From assembly GCF_030272615.1 (NCBI RefSeq), contig NC_081411.1:46228517-46292516 (forward strand): a DNA stretch of 64,000 bases, read 5' to 3'. This stretch comes from Cryptomeria japonica. Its lineage: Eukaryota; Streptophyta; Pinopsida; Cupressales; Cupressaceae. Both the position numbers and the translations under genes were made by a program. Shown here piece by piece: positions 10,967 through 22,447 of the stretch; the stretch's first letter is position 1, and the number at the start of each line of letters is the position of its first letter. The notes below the pieces were generated by a model. The model was not told where the DNA came from. It saw only the letters and a list, made by a program, of their open reading frames with translations, and did no database searches.

Positions 10967-11983
10967 CTAAGAGACAAGAGCTTTCTTGTCTGATACATCT
11001 TCCTTGATAGCAACAAACACAATATCTTCATTTTCTTCATCCTCTGATTCCTCATCTATGACACCTTCATCAACTACCACAAGACAGTTTCTCCGGTTTC
11101 CTCCTTTGAATTTCTTGAACCTTTCCGGTTTGTCCTTGTTATCACCATTAGGATAGTTTATAGCAATATGTCCTATCTGGTTGCAAGAAAAACATTTCAA
11201 AGGAAGCTTACCTCTGTATTTATCAGTTCCTTTAGGAAGTTTCCTGGCAAGAAGAGCTTCAAATTCCATTAGAAATTCCTCATCATCCATTACTCTGCCC
11301 TATCTTGTTCCATCACTAGTGCTTACTTCTTTTCCTATTTTGGATGATGCAGTAGAAGCTTTAAAAGCTTATTCAATCTTTTGAACAGTGCCATCAGAAC
11401 TATTTAGCTCATAAGCAGTCAGTTTTGCAATGATGGAGTCTAGGGATACCTTAGTTTTGTCTATTGACCTCAAATCCTGAATAGCTGCAACCCTTATTGA
11501 ATAGACCGGTAATAAGGATCTAAGAACTTTTCTTACCATAGTGGAATCTTCCATGGTACCACCTACACTCTTGATATCTCCGATAACAGTTTTGATTCTT
11601 ATTCCATACTGTTGAATGGTCTCACCTTCAACCATCCACATGTCTTCAAACTTCCCTCTAAGACTTTCTTCCTTGGCTTGTTTTACATGCTCATCACCGC
11701 CATAGATATTTTCAGGAGCATCCCATACTTCTTCGGGATTTACTTTATCTTGGACATCAATAAACTCAATGTTAGATAAACTACTAATTAGGGCTTCCAT
11801 GACTTGCCCATTCTCCTGCATTTCTCTCTTTTGGTCATCGCTAAGAGTACGAGTAGGGGCTACATAAGCATTCTCAACATAGCTCCAATGTTGAGCACCC
11901 ATGCTTCTGATGTATATCTTCATTCTATCTTTCCATATACTGAAATTATCTCTGTTGAACTTTGGACCTTCCCTCTTCATCAT
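10967..11983 (-). pseudogene. Copia-A Gag
   Basis: The start is ATG at 11983, preceded in frame by TAA. FNRDNFSIWKDRMKIYIRSM is the typical N-terminal block of copia Gag (UBN2 type), and 'EVWDAPENIYGGDEHVKQAK' with 'LLPVYSIRVAAIQDLRS' follow. The zinc knuckle CFSCNQIGHIAINYP has lost its last Cys (Tyr instead). Stops are TAA at 11369 and TAG at 11300, with no frameshift. It would form the virus-like particle. Confidence 0.9.
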
Positions 11984-12042
11984 TTCAATAGGATCTTTTT
12001 CCTCAAGCAGTTAAGCTTACAACATAGAGGACCTGGAGGAAA

Positions 12043-12056
12043 GCTCGGATACCAAT
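12043..12056 (-). other. Copia-A primer binding site
   Basis: Minus strand ATTGGTATCCGAGC lies directly after the LTR end. It is a one-base variant of the TGGTATCAGAGC that pairs with initiator tRNA-Met in plant copia elements. Confidence 0.85.
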
Positions 12057-13313
12057 TGATAACTCAATGATGAACAAATAGTACCAAACCGGTATTGAGA
12101 AGGGGGTGGTGAATCAATATAGACAAAAACACAACCTAAACCGGTTTGTCAGTAGACACTGTGCATTGACAGACAAATAGTAACACTGGTCCTTAAATAG
12201 AGTACAACTGACAAAACCTAGAATAACTGAGACAAGCATAAACTGGTTGACACTTATCTTCTCATATAATCTAACACTTCATTTCCTTTTCACCGTAGTA
12301 CATGAACAAGTAATCTATCATCAAAGATATACATATAACTGCTAGATCAATATGAATCACCACTTAATAGAAAACAATCATAGCATCATATGAAGAAGAC
12401 ATCACATTTGACACACATATTTTTCACGTGGAAACCCAACTAGGAAAAACCACTGTGGGGATGAATACCCACAAGCTTGTTTTTGAACTATTTAAAAGTC
12501 TGCTTTGTTAGAAGCCTTGTCCAGTTAAAGACAGATACAATAGGTTCTATTAGGAACCGATCTTGTTAGGGATCACCTAGTTAAGGGATGGATATAATAC
12601 TCAATTAAGGGTTAAACCCTGTTAGGGGTTACCTTGTTAGAGGATTTCAAGAACTTAATAGCTAAAGGACTTCAATAACTCAATAGCTTTGAGTTACCTT
12701 GTTAAAGGATTTAGAGAAAGCCAGTTAAGACTACCCTATTAAGGTATTTCACAACTATTGAAGTGGTTAAAGATCAACAGGTATAACACTGACCTGATAA
12801 TAGCACTCAATAACAATGTAGATCCTCTTAAGCTCCTTGTCACCTTGTGCACTTACACTCTGTAGATATCACTTCTCTCCTCTGGTCTAGTAAGAATCAT
12901 GTATCTCTTCTCTTAGATACACACACACAACCTTTGCTAACAACCTCAGAAAGAAACATAACATTGACCTTATAGGAAAACAAATAGGCTTACGTGGCAC
13001 CATGATCTGTTCTTCATTACCATGCTAACTCATCACACAAAGTCACCGGTTGAGCCACACAGGCTTGGAGCACTTCAACCGAAAACCCTAAAGTTGAGAC
13101 CACCAACCGATAGTCATACACCACTTCCATGTGCTGGTTCCCATAACCATATGCCAGTTCATCTTAAACAAACATACTGCTTCACTTTGGCACAAATACC
13201 AATTCATAGTGTTATACCAGTTCTCACCTCTTCAGCATATTGACGTAAATGACAACATACAATGTCATTATATTCTCATACTGGGTCTTATACTAGTTCA
13301 CATAATGCCAACA
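12057..13313 (-). repeat. 5' LTR of copia-A (1257 bp)
   Basis: Starts TGTTGGCATTATG (minus strand, at 13313) and ends GTTATCA at 12057. It contains the shared LTR module 'GTGGTTTTTCC..TTGGGTTTCCACGTG', several variants of a 'CCTCTAACAAGGTAA' repeat, and near its end a C-tract (ACCCCCTTCTCAATACC) as in the other LTRs of this window. Confidence 0.88.
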
Positions 13314-13699
13314 ATTTTGTCTTGGATTTAATTATCCATTTTGTAGTTAGTGAGACTCTTTCATTGAGTAGTGAGCTCTAGGCCGTTGGCCTTCCTCCTT
13401 GTGGAGGCCCCTATTGTAAGTAATATTTATTCATATTGGCCAGTGAGTAAATATTGTGGGTCACAAATCCCATCGAATTTTTTCCCTTACCGGGTTTCCT
13501 TGCCAAAATATCTTGTGTTATGGTGTGCATTTTATGTTGTCTCTATTATTACTCTTTACTGCACTATTGCTTGTTTACCGATACATTAATTTGGGTTGCA
13601 AAGTTATAAATAAGTTCAAATATTGCATTAATTAGTTAGACACCGATTCACCCCCCCCCCCCCCTCTCAGTGTCTTTGGGACTGTCATCACATCTAACA
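13314..13699 (+). repeat. LARD-1 5' LTR, last 386 bp
   Basis: Matches the last half of the 3' LTR (to 19515), including 'CAGTGAGCTCTAGG', 'CAAAATATCTTGTGTTATGG' and the end CACATCTAACA. A run of 14 C (13651-13664) replaces a shorter tract in the 3' copy. The first half is missing because copia-A is inserted here. Confidence 0.9.
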
Positions 13700-13714
13700 A
13701 TCAGCATCAGAGCC
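13700..13714 (+). other. LARD-1 primer binding site
   Basis: ATCAGCATCAGAGCC immediately follows the LTR end. It is a variant of the ATTGGTATCAGAGCC primer site for initiator tRNA-Met used by copia elements. Confidence 0.75.
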
Positions 13715-13767
13715 TAGTCCTCTATTTGCAAAAGCCTAACAGCTTGAGAAAGATTCTGAAACCGGTA

Positions 13768-14859
13768 TTGATGGAGAGTTTGAGAAAAAATTGGAAGGAG
13801 CTCTTGAAGAATATAAAACTTGAAGATGATCTGGGGACTGCCTAGTAATACATTAAAGGACTTCAGGAGAACCTAGTTATAGCACAAAATAAGAGAAAAG
13901 AACTTCATGAGAAAATACTGAAATATGATGATGAAAAGGAAACTCTTAGAGATATTGTAGAGAAGTTGAGGCAAGAGAACACTAACATGAGGAATGAAAT
14001 GCAAGATTTAACTATGAGGCTATGTAAGGATATTGAAGATAGGAAGAAGAATGAAGAAGACTTGACTAGGAGACTTATTGATGGAGCAAATGATAATTTG
14101 AGAATTTGTCATGAGAATGATATGCTAAAGACATATCTAATTCACATGCAACATGATAAAAAGGAGCTTAGGAGACAAATTGGCATTCTGGAAAATGAGT
14201 TGATCATTGCAAATGAAAACAAAGAAAAATTCAAGAAAAGTTCAGAAAGACTTGGTGACATGTTGAAAAGACAAAAACCTAATGGAGATACAATTGGACT
14301 TGGATTTGAACATGGAGAAAGTTCCAGGACTACAAATAATCAAGATCACAACAAACCGGTAAGACAACCTAATGCTTATCAATTTAATGGGAAATATTTT
14401 AATTGGAACAAATTTGGTCATAGAGAAAATTAGTGCAGATTTAGAAATAATTAGAATACAAATTTACCCACCAGTCAATGTTCCAAATGCAATAAAGTTG
14501 GTCATAACTCAGAAAATTGGAGAATGAATGTGAAATGCTATGTTTGTGGTAGATTTGGACATTTATCTAATCAATGCAAAACACAAACCAATCAAGGCTA
14601 TGGAAAATCCATTCAGAGGAATAATTTAACTTGTTATGCATGTAACAAGATTGGGCATATTGTAAAATTTTGTAGAAACAAGACTATACCAGCAGACAAT
14701 AAAAGATCTAATGAGAAAGGAAAGGAAAAATTAAACAAAATAAAGCAAGAATTTTCAAAACAATGGATTAAGAAGAGAGATCAAAGAGTTGATGAATCTG
14801 TCTCTGCACTGGTAGAACAGAGTAACCCTCCACCAGTAAGAGATTCTTCATCTAACTAA
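13768..14859 (+). pseudogene. LARD-1 Gag-like protein: coiled coil plus four CCHC knuckles
   Basis: From about 13880 to 14280 the product is a charged heptad-rich helix (for example LRQENTNMRNEMQDLTMRL), a probable coiled coil. Four CCHC-type knuckles follow: FNWNKFGHREN-stop-C (degenerate, about 14400), CSKCNKVGHNSENW (last Cys lost, about 14483), CYVCGRFGHLSNQC (14536) and CYACNKIGHIVKFC (14632). A Lys-rich tail ends at TAA 14859. In-frame TAGs lie at 14431 and in the next few codons, and the part before 13966 also has stops. Family knowledge suggests RNA binding and packaging; no capsid domain of known type is visible. The same layout is found at 26174-27395 and, on the minus strand, 37115-39060. 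Confidence 0.8.
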
Positions 14860-15166
14860 GGAATAATCCTTATAGGGTATGGAAGAAAATTGAAAATCAG
14901 GCATTCTACCCTCGATTGATGGTGAGAAGTTATATTTCTTCTTTACTGGCAAATATGTTAAGACTTCACTTAACCAGCAAGCATTTAACATGGTTGTTGG
15001 AGAACTTTTTGGTTATAAAGCATCGAAAAACCCTCATTTCCATCCACAAATCATCCAAGAATTCAAAGTGTGCAAAGAGAGAGCAAAGGCATTTTAAAGG
15101 CAAAGCAACAAAGATCTTTTAGGGAATTGAAGGATTTCACAAGTCAAAAGCTATTTGTCTTTCGAA

Positions 15167-16978
15167 ATGGAATCTTCATCTTCTGCACCTGAATTTATTG
15201 CAAACCCTACTATGGTAAAAAACATTAAGCGCCCTAGACCCATGTTTAAAATCATTCTTGAGATTGCTCAGCAAGATGATTCCATCAAAGCCTTTTCTAA
15301 GATACTGAAGGGAGTTGCTTTTGCCAAAGACCCAAGGATTTATATTCACTGCAACAAAGAGAATTTAGGGTCAGATGACTTGAGGAACATGTATAGAGAT
15401 GTTATAATAGATGAACAAGGTTTAGTCAAGCCAGAGCATAAGATTGTTGAGGATTTGGGATTTGTTGAAATTCTAAACATTTCTGAATTTCCGGATAAGA
15501 TAGTTTGTCTAGTACTGAGAAGAGTTCATGGGGAGTTTATGTGGCTAGACTCTGTTTTAAAAATTACTAAGGAAGAATCAAGGTAGTTACTGGTTTACCC
15601 TCAACCAGTACTAGGAATGATAAAAAGAAGAAGATACCAAACAAGGGTGTTATGGACCTAACTAAAGCTACATTTGAAAACAAATTTCTTAGGGTTAATG
15701 ATATCACTGATGGAAATGTGAAATATGTGAGCATGGTATTTGGATACAAAGCTACACATGCAAATAGGTTAAATTATGCTTCTAGTTTATGTACTCACAG
15801 TGCATATGATATGGTTAAGAAAAGTGCTAAAATTGAAATTTGTGAGTGGCTTAAGGATGAACTGTTTGATAACTTGAAGAAGATTAAGGGTGATAAGAAG
15901 GGGACATTCTATTTTGGGAATATACTTGTGTGATTAATGCTTTACTTCACAAAGGAGATACCTGGCATTGGTCACAAGAAATTTGCATATGACATTCTGA
16001 TAAGTAGACAGATCAAGGAAGCTATTATCGGCATAGGTGCTAACAGTGATGACATGGTAAAAGACTACTTTAGAAACTTCCAAACCAAAATGAAGGCTAG
16101 AGAAATGATTCTGCAAAGCATTATGGATAAGTATGACAAGCAAATTTGTTTTGTAATCAAAAGAGATGAAACATGGATGGAACTTGTTACTCCTAGAACT
16201 ATCTGGATAACATAGATGGGATATGAAGTTGATCTCAATATTCTTGAGGCTTATGCTAAGACACTTCTTGATGCACCTAGGGAACCTTCTGAAGAAATTT
16301 TTTGTAGTGATGAGACTATTGAGAGTGTTGTTTTGATGCAGAAGGAGAGAAAAATTCATCAGAGATGCATCCAAAATGGCTAAAGAAGTTAAAGAAAATG
16401 TGATGAACTTAAGTGGTATTTCTGCTATTGAACTGGAAGGATTGGAACCGGTAGCTCATGTTTCATTGGTTGTTACTTCTTCTGATACAGACAATGGTAA
16501 GGTAGCAGAGTTGAAAAGAGTTGAAAGAAAGAAGAGGAAACCCTCACCGGTACCTTCTCCTTCTCCTAAAAGGACAAGAACATTAAGGAAGAAGCAACAA
16601 GCTGTAAGGGAGCCTAAGAAGAAGTTAACTCCAAAGAAGAAACAACAACCTAAGGCACTAGATACCCTTACACTAGAGAAACTGGTATATAAAATTACTC
16701 AAGATGGTAATATTTGCAATGTGAATAAACTTTATCATTCATTCAATGATTCTGATAAGGACACAATAGAGGAAAGCATCATTTTGCATCTTGACATCTA
16801 CAAGAAAGTTGTGATTGAGGTTGTAGATGATCTGCCTAATGACTTATACATAATATTAGAGGCTAAAAGAATGTTAGTAATGGAATTGGATAAAAAGTTA
16901 AAGGTAGAAGCATTGTTGGCAGTTCACCCTGTTAATTCTAGGGAAGAGATTGATGAATTGATTGCTGAAGCCAACTGA
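15167..16978 (+). pseudogene. LARD-1 ORF2, conserved protein of unknown function
   Basis: I chose ATG 15167 (MESSSSAPEF). An N-terminal part of about 140 residues ends at a TAG. A core then starts near 15652 with 'KYVSMVFGYKATHANRLN', 'IEICEWLKDELFDNLKKIKG', 'GTFYFGNILV' and 'DKYDKQICFVIKRDETWMEL', followed after a TAG by MGYEVDLNILEAYAKTLL. A frameshift near 16376 leads into a Lys/Arg-rich stretch with proline repeats (KRKPSPVPSPSPKRTRTL) that looks like a nuclear-localisation or nucleic-acid-binding tail. The same blocks occur in LARD-3 (27893-29265) and LARD-2 (minus, 34268-36800). I know no family with certainty and assign no function. Confidence 0.7.
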
Positions 16979-18510
16979 TAAGTCTTTATGAGTGGTCATC
17001 GGCAAGTCATCCTAATGGTAGGAAGAGTGAAAGAGATAGAAGATGAAACTATAGACAAATGGGACATATTTTTTGTTGAAACAGAAAAGAAAGAGGAAAG
17101 GGAGAGACAAAAAATTGATGTCTTTTACAAAGGTATATCAAAAGGATAAGGTAAAAGTAAAATTGGTATTGTACTTGTTATAAAGGTCATAGATAACCTT
17201 TCTCCACTGAAACAAGACAACCCACTAATAACTTCAGAGATATCGGTACATATAGATAGTCAATCGGATAAGGAGGCTGAAGAAATAACACATGATGATA
17301 CTAATCTGGATTCTGAAATTCTCTTTACTATGAATATAGATTCACAAGATGTTAATATTGTTATGGATAAAGAGACTACAGAGGTTAAGACAACTGATGC
17401 TACAAACATTAAGATCTATGAGTCACCTGTTAACACTATTGACTCTCAGAAAATTAAAATACCAATGGAAGCTAAAAATCCTAACACTAAGAAACTAGTA
17501 GATGTAGAGGTACATACACAGACTGAGAAACTAGTAGAAGTAGAGGTAATAACACAAAGTGAGAAACTAGCAGCAACTATAAGTAAAGAGGAAACAAATA
17601 ATAGAAACAAGGAGGAAATTGTTAAGGCAATTGTTCAAGTATCTATGGAAAAGAAAGTTATTGCAGAACCGAGCACGTCCACTACAAATCTCAGTCCTAC
17701 AAACGTAACAGATTTTCTTTTGGATTCAATTAAGAGGATCATAGATTGCAACACCTTAGCATACAAGGTCATTAATGATACATTGCCTATTTTGAAAATG
17801 ATTGTACCGACATGTACGTTAGATTATACTGATGGTTCTCTTGGTAAATTGGATCCATTGTCCAAATTTATTGCTTCAAAGTTCCAACTCTAGATAAGAT
17901 CAATGAAGAAACCATTAAGGAAAGGGTAAATAAATAAAAAGGTGCATTATTTGAGAAAACTATCAAGGACTATACTAAGCATATTGATTCCTTATTACCG
18001 GTACTTAATTCCATAATTTTGGAATACAAAGAATTATATAAGGAAGCCTGCAAGCCTCACCACTTGACTGAAGAAATTGATGAGAAGATTATGAAAATCC
18101 AAAAGGAGATAGATGACATAGCAGATAATATGATAGGTTCTTTGGAACTTACCTTGGTTTTTGAACAAAAAGGAAATTTTTGAAGAAAAGATAGAGAAAT
18201 TGGAGCAAGAAAAAGCAAGGATAAGGTTGAAGGCCCGGGAATTGAAAAACAAACTTGGTCCAAAATTGGATAGTCTTATAAGTCAATGTGTTGAGCTATC
18301 TAAAGCATTAATTCAAGGAGAATGATCACTGGAGGAATAGATGCATTATCTGACTAACATGATATAGCAGACATAAACCATTATCTCTAACAGTAATAAA
18401 TTCATGCAGAGCTTGAATCTAATATTGGCAGATATCTTTCAAATTGTAAACAACTAGTTATAGGCTATGAGGTAGAATATTTGTATTCCTTGATTCTTTT
18501 TGACATCCTT
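16979..18510 (+). pseudogene. LARD-1 ORF2 downstream part, acidic and helical
   Basis: The longest open piece (17330-17893) is rich in Thr, Val, Glu and Lys and contains a tandem repeat of 'TEKLVEVEV'-like units. A Glu/Lys-rich helix follows up to about 18325 (for example 'EEIDEKIMKIQKEIDDIADN'). It is broken by several stops. By position it corresponds to the acidic tail of LARD-3 ORF2. Function unknown. Confidence 0.5.
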
Positions 18511-18518
18511 TCTCATTG

Positions 18519-18537
18519 ATGTCAAAGGGGGAGTAGT
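18519..18537 (+). other. Upstream purine tract in LARD-1
   Basis: GATGTCAAAGGGGGAGTAG resembles a polypurine tract but lies about 150 bases before the real one. Similar tracts precede the 3' LTRs of LARD-3 (about 31218) and LARD-2 (minus, about 32630 and 32735). Confidence 0.45.
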
Positions 18538-18679
18538 ATGGAGAAAAATGTATGGAAGAAAATGCATAGAAGAAATCACTTGCTCAGGGAGAGCACACTC
18601 TTTTTTTTGGGATCAATTTTGGACTTCATTTTTGAACAACAGTTTTTTGGATTTTTCTCATGAGTGTTGCCATCAATGC

Positions 18680-18692
18680 AAAAAGGGGAGAT
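18680..18692 (+). other. LARD-1 polypurine tract
   Basis: AAAAAGGGGAGAT ends exactly at the TGTTGGCA start of the 3' LTR and is preceded by GTTGCCATCAATGC, a string shared with LARD-2, LARD-3 and neighbouring copia elements. It primes plus-strand DNA synthesis. Confidence 0.85.
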
Positions 18693-19515
18693 TGTTGGCA
18701 TTCTCCACTCACATGAGAATGGTTGATGTTGTCATTGATGGTAACCAATCGGTAATAGGATTCTACAGGTTCACTGGCAACAAAAACATCATTTACCAAC
18801 ATCAGCAAGCATAACAAATTTATTCATCAGCATCTAGTTTACACCGGCAATGAAACATACCGGCATCCAGGCTGACATGAGATAAGTTTTGTTTATTGTA
18901 TTGTAATGTAATTATTTTGTAAGCCGACATGATGTATTGTAAAGACTCATTTATGTATGAGATCTTATAAGTCATTTTTGACATGGTCTTATGTAGAAGA
19001 TAGCATAAAGATTTTGTAATAAGGAAGATAGGTTATGTGAGTGAATATCATTCACCAGCAGGCTTTTGGTTAACATTGCTGATTGAGCTTAAACCAAAAC
19101 TTAATCAAGCATTGCAGATTCTATTTTGAGAAGTACATTGTCTTTGATTTAATTATCAATTCTATAGTCAGTGAGACTCTTTCATTGAGCAGTGAGCTCT
19201 AGGTTGTTGGCCTTCCTGCATGTGCAGGCCCCTATTGTAAGTAATATTTATTCATATTGGCCGGTGAGTAAATATTGTGGGTCACAAATCCCATAGAGGT
19301 TTTTCCCTTACTGAGTTTCCTCGACAAAATATCTTGTGTTATGGTGTGCATTTATGTTGTCTCTGTTATTACTCTTTACTACACTATTTCTTGTTTACCG
19401 ATACATTAATTTGGGTTACAAAGTTATAAATAAGTTCAAATATTCCATTAACCGGTTAGACACTAATTCAACCCTCCCCCCCTCAGTGTCTTTGGGACTG
19501 TCATCACATCTAACA
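18693..19515 (+). repeat. LARD-1 3' LTR (823 bp)
   Basis: TGTTGGCATTCTCC to CACATCTAACA. It contains the module 'GAGCAGTGAGCTCTAGG', 'CATGTGCAGGCCCC' (a short hairpin), the TTTTTCCC..GTTTCC motif, 'ATATCTTGTGTTATGG' and the terminal C-tract. Its second half matches the 5' LTR remnant. Confidence 0.9.
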
Positions 19516-19920
19516 TGATTTGCATTAGTGACCTACCGGATCCCTTCTGTGGCTTGTGGAAGCCTAAGAGTTGATTCCGATGTTCCTTTGCATGTGGCCG
19601 ACCTTTTTCCATGATCTAATCTTAATCCTTTGGATTTTCAGAAGGAACCTCTTCATGAAGGCCGACCTTGTTTTTTTTGCATGTTAGTTCTTGTTCTTCA
19701 AGTTTTGATCCCTTTTTGGGCTTACTGGATCCCCTTGGATCTTATAAATCATTTTAATAGATAATTAGTGTCCAAGGGAAGAAGTTAGAATAAGAATAGA
19801 AGATAGATCTTGAGATTTGAGGTCTTGGTGGTGACCTATTCTATACTTTGAGCATGTTTTAGCAGGCCTGTGAGCTGGTTTCTATAACCCAGACCCTGAT
19901 TGTTAGCAGTTGGTTGTAAT
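19516..19920. other. Unrecognised spacer after LARD-1
   Basis: There is no open frame of note and no match I recognise. It lies between the LARD-1 end and readable copia-B linker sequence, so it may be a decayed part of that element or an older insertion. Two occurrences of 'GGCCGACCTT' 75-80 bases apart are the only internal repeat I noticed. Confidence 0.5.
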
Positions 19921-22345
19921 TATTTTTCATGTTATAATTCAATGTGTTCTGTATTGCCTCCATCATGTCCTTGTGTTTCCATTGTTTTTACTCTTGTTGT
20001 CCGGTTTGGATTAATCTCTTTGAGGTCCATCCTAACTGGTGACTGCTTCATTTCTTCTCTTCTGGTTTTTGCTTCCTTTTTCCTTTCACCAGACTCATTG
20101 GATTCATATCCTATCAAAATCTCAGATTCATTTGAATTACTTTTATCACATTTCGCATTAATAATTTCAACAATCTTCTTCAATCTCTTATTGTAGCACC
20201 GATCTACCTTTCTCTTTGTTGAATATTTTAAGAATATGCCTTCATCTACTCTATTGTTGAGGTTTCTAGATTATCTTCATCTCTCTAGATATAGCACTTT
20301 CTTCCAAATACTTTAAAATATTTTACTATTAGAGTTCTACCAAACCAAATTTCATAGGATGTCTCCCCATATTTCTTCTGGTATAATTTTTTTTAAAGAG
20401 TGTACTCTATTGTATGAATAGTTTCTCTCCAATAAACTTCTAGTATATCTACTCCTTTCATCATAGTTCTAGTTGCCTCTTCTATAGTTCACTTCATCCT
20501 TTCTACTACGCCATTATATTATGGTGTCTGAGGGGTTGATAACTATCTTCTAATGTAATTTTTCTCATAGAAGTCATTAAACTCATCAAAAATAAATTCT
20601 CCCCCACTATCAAACCTTAAACACCTGATTTTCCTTGTCAACTTCATTCTCAACTTTTGCCTTGAATATCTTGAATTTCTCCAATGCCGTAGAATTTTCT
20701 CTCAAAAATGTAACCTATGTCATCCTAGAATAATCATTAATCAATAACATGAAATACCTCTCACCTTGCAAGCTCCTTGTTTTGGTCAGACCACATAGAT
20801 CTATGTGTACCAAATCCACTAATCTGGTGAACGAATACTCTTTTCCTCTTAATGTGCTCTTTTTCTGCTTTCCTACTTGACATTCCATGCAGATGTTGTT
20901 ATCTAGTTTTATCAATCTCATTAAACCTCTCACTACACTCCTTGAATTGATGTGTACTAGATTATCAGTGTTAAGATAACAAACAATGTCTTGTAGCTCC
21001 TTCCAACTGATACATATTTTCATTTGTCCTTCTTCTAGCTATAATAACCATTTCAAACTCCTTTCAGATCTCACATCCATTATCCTAAAAAATAACTTTA
21101 TATCCATGTCCACACATCTATACAACACTCATAATATTGTGATGTAAACCCTTCACATAGTATACATTCTCAGTGTTATGCTTTCCATCAAATGTGATTG
21201 AACCAATGCCAACAATTTGTGTTGTCTAATCATTTCCGAACCTAACAAAACCTCCATCATATTTTTCAAGAAATATGAACTTACACTTATCACTATCCAT
21301 ATGATTTGAGCATCTACTTACCTCTTGTACAAAAAAATGTAGTAGCAACAACCTTAGGAATATCAAACCTAGGTGTATTCTTTTCTACTAGAAACAAACG
21401 ATCACCTTCTTCATAATCTAATTCATCATCTGAAATGGCAACATTGACCTTAACATAATCTTTTTTATTGAACTTTTCTTTGTTTTCTCTAAGATTTTGT
21501 CTTTACATATAGTAGCTATGTGACTAATCTTTCCACATCTAAAACATTTTAAGGGTAACATGCCTTTGTAATTTCCAGTGTATTTCTTCAATTTCCTCAA
21601 AAAAATTGCTTCTATCTCATCCAAGCTATCATCATATGGATCATCTTCAAATGCTTTAAATGTTGTTTCTAATATTTTTGTCAATTCCAAGCATTCTCAC
21701 TTCAAATACAACCAAGGTACCAAATAGTTTCTCTCTAGTGAACTTCTTCGGGTCATAGGTTTCTTCAATAACTTAGATCTTATCATTGTAACTTATCAGT
21801 AGAGTCATCAAGATTTTTTCAATTACATCTTCACCATTCAAAGTGCCTCTGAGTTCTCTAATTTCATTCACGATGCTTTCAACCTTCTCAAATTAGCTTA
21901 CTATATCTTTCCTTCTTCCATCTTCAAGTTTTCATACTTTTTGTTTATTTGTTAACCTCTTTGTCAACTTAACTCTCTCATTTCCTTCATAGATGTCTTT
22001 TAGCTTCTGCCAAAACTCATAAGCAGTATTCAAGGAAATAACTTTTGTCAATTTAGGTTTTGATGATGCACTAAAGGTAGCATACCTTCCCTTTTCATTT
22101 TTTTCACAAAATTTATTCTCATCCAAAGTAGTAAGTCCATTTGCTGGTTTTACATACTTAGTCTCCACCACCTTCCAGGTGTTGTAACCAAGAAAAACCA
22201 GATAACCTTTAACCTTTACTTTCTACAAACTATACTCAGATCCTTCAAAGTTAGGAATGGATAATTTGTGTACCAGCTAATCAGGATCTACCACAAGTCG
22301 TTAACGTCTTTATTAAGCAACCAAGGCTCTCATATGTACAAATTT
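19921..22345 (-). pseudogene. Copia-B, strongly decayed 5' half (gag, protease, integrase)
   Basis: Right to left: a gag start near 22265 (IPNFEGSEYS-like), then gag (21932-22171, 'AYEFWQKLKDIYEGNERVKL'), the zinc knuckle CFRCGKISHIATIC (intact C-C-H-C, 21418-21690), a protease remnant whose D-S-G is destroyed (SRCSNHMDSDKCKF, about 21280-21330), pre-integrase 'ICMECQVGKQKKS', integrase with LVHIDLCGLTKTRS and INDYSRMT (20715-21023), and a linker to RT near 19930-20183. The frame shifts several times, so this copy is older than copia-A. RT and RNase H are absent here, probably displaced left by the LARD-1 insertion. Confidence 0.85.
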
Positions 22346-22447
22346 TTGAATATCCAGGCAACTGAGAGGGAGTGAATGAGTTGACAATTAAAATATTCTT
22401 TAAACTTTATTCACAGATTTAGAACACTTTTTTAGTCTTAGAGGATA
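22346..22447 (-). repeat. Short LTR tail between copia-B and the next LTR
   Basis: The minus strand reads 'GTCAACTCATTCACTCCCTC' then TCAGTTGCC, resembling the last 100 bases of the copia-C 5' LTR. It sits next to a degenerate primer site (GAGAGCCTTGG) before copia-B gag. I read it as the remaining 3' tip of the copia-B 5' LTR, the rest having been displaced by the LTR to its right. Confidence 0.5.

Larger units (their letters stand above)
8214..13313 (-). mobile_element. Ty1/copia retrotransposon (copia-A), 3' end cut off by the gypsy insertion
   Basis: Right to left: 5' LTR (1257 bp), tRNA-Met-type primer binding site, then gag, protease, integrase and reverse transcriptase, ending inside RNase H where the gypsy LTR starts. 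The remaining RNase H and 3' LTR should lie left of the window. From 11983 to 8214 every coding block is in one frame, interrupted only by stop codons. The element entered the 5' LTR of LARD-1, removing contact with that LTR's first half. Expected target duplication: atttt (13314-13318), with its partner off-window. Confidence 0.93.
13314..19515 (+). mobile_element. LARD-1: pol-less LTR retrotransposon with Gag-like and unknown ORFs
   Basis: The element has copia-style LTRs, a primer binding site and a polypurine tract, but between them no protease, integrase or reverse transcriptase. Instead it carries a coiled-coil/CCHC Gag-like gene and a second conserved ORF, both with counterparts in LARD-2 and LARD-3. 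Its 5' LTR has lost its beginning to the copia-A insertion. The 3' LTR is complete. The flank after it does not resemble LARD sequence. 'LARD' (large retrotransposon derivative) is used descriptively, since transcription and mobility are unknown. Confidence 0.85.
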
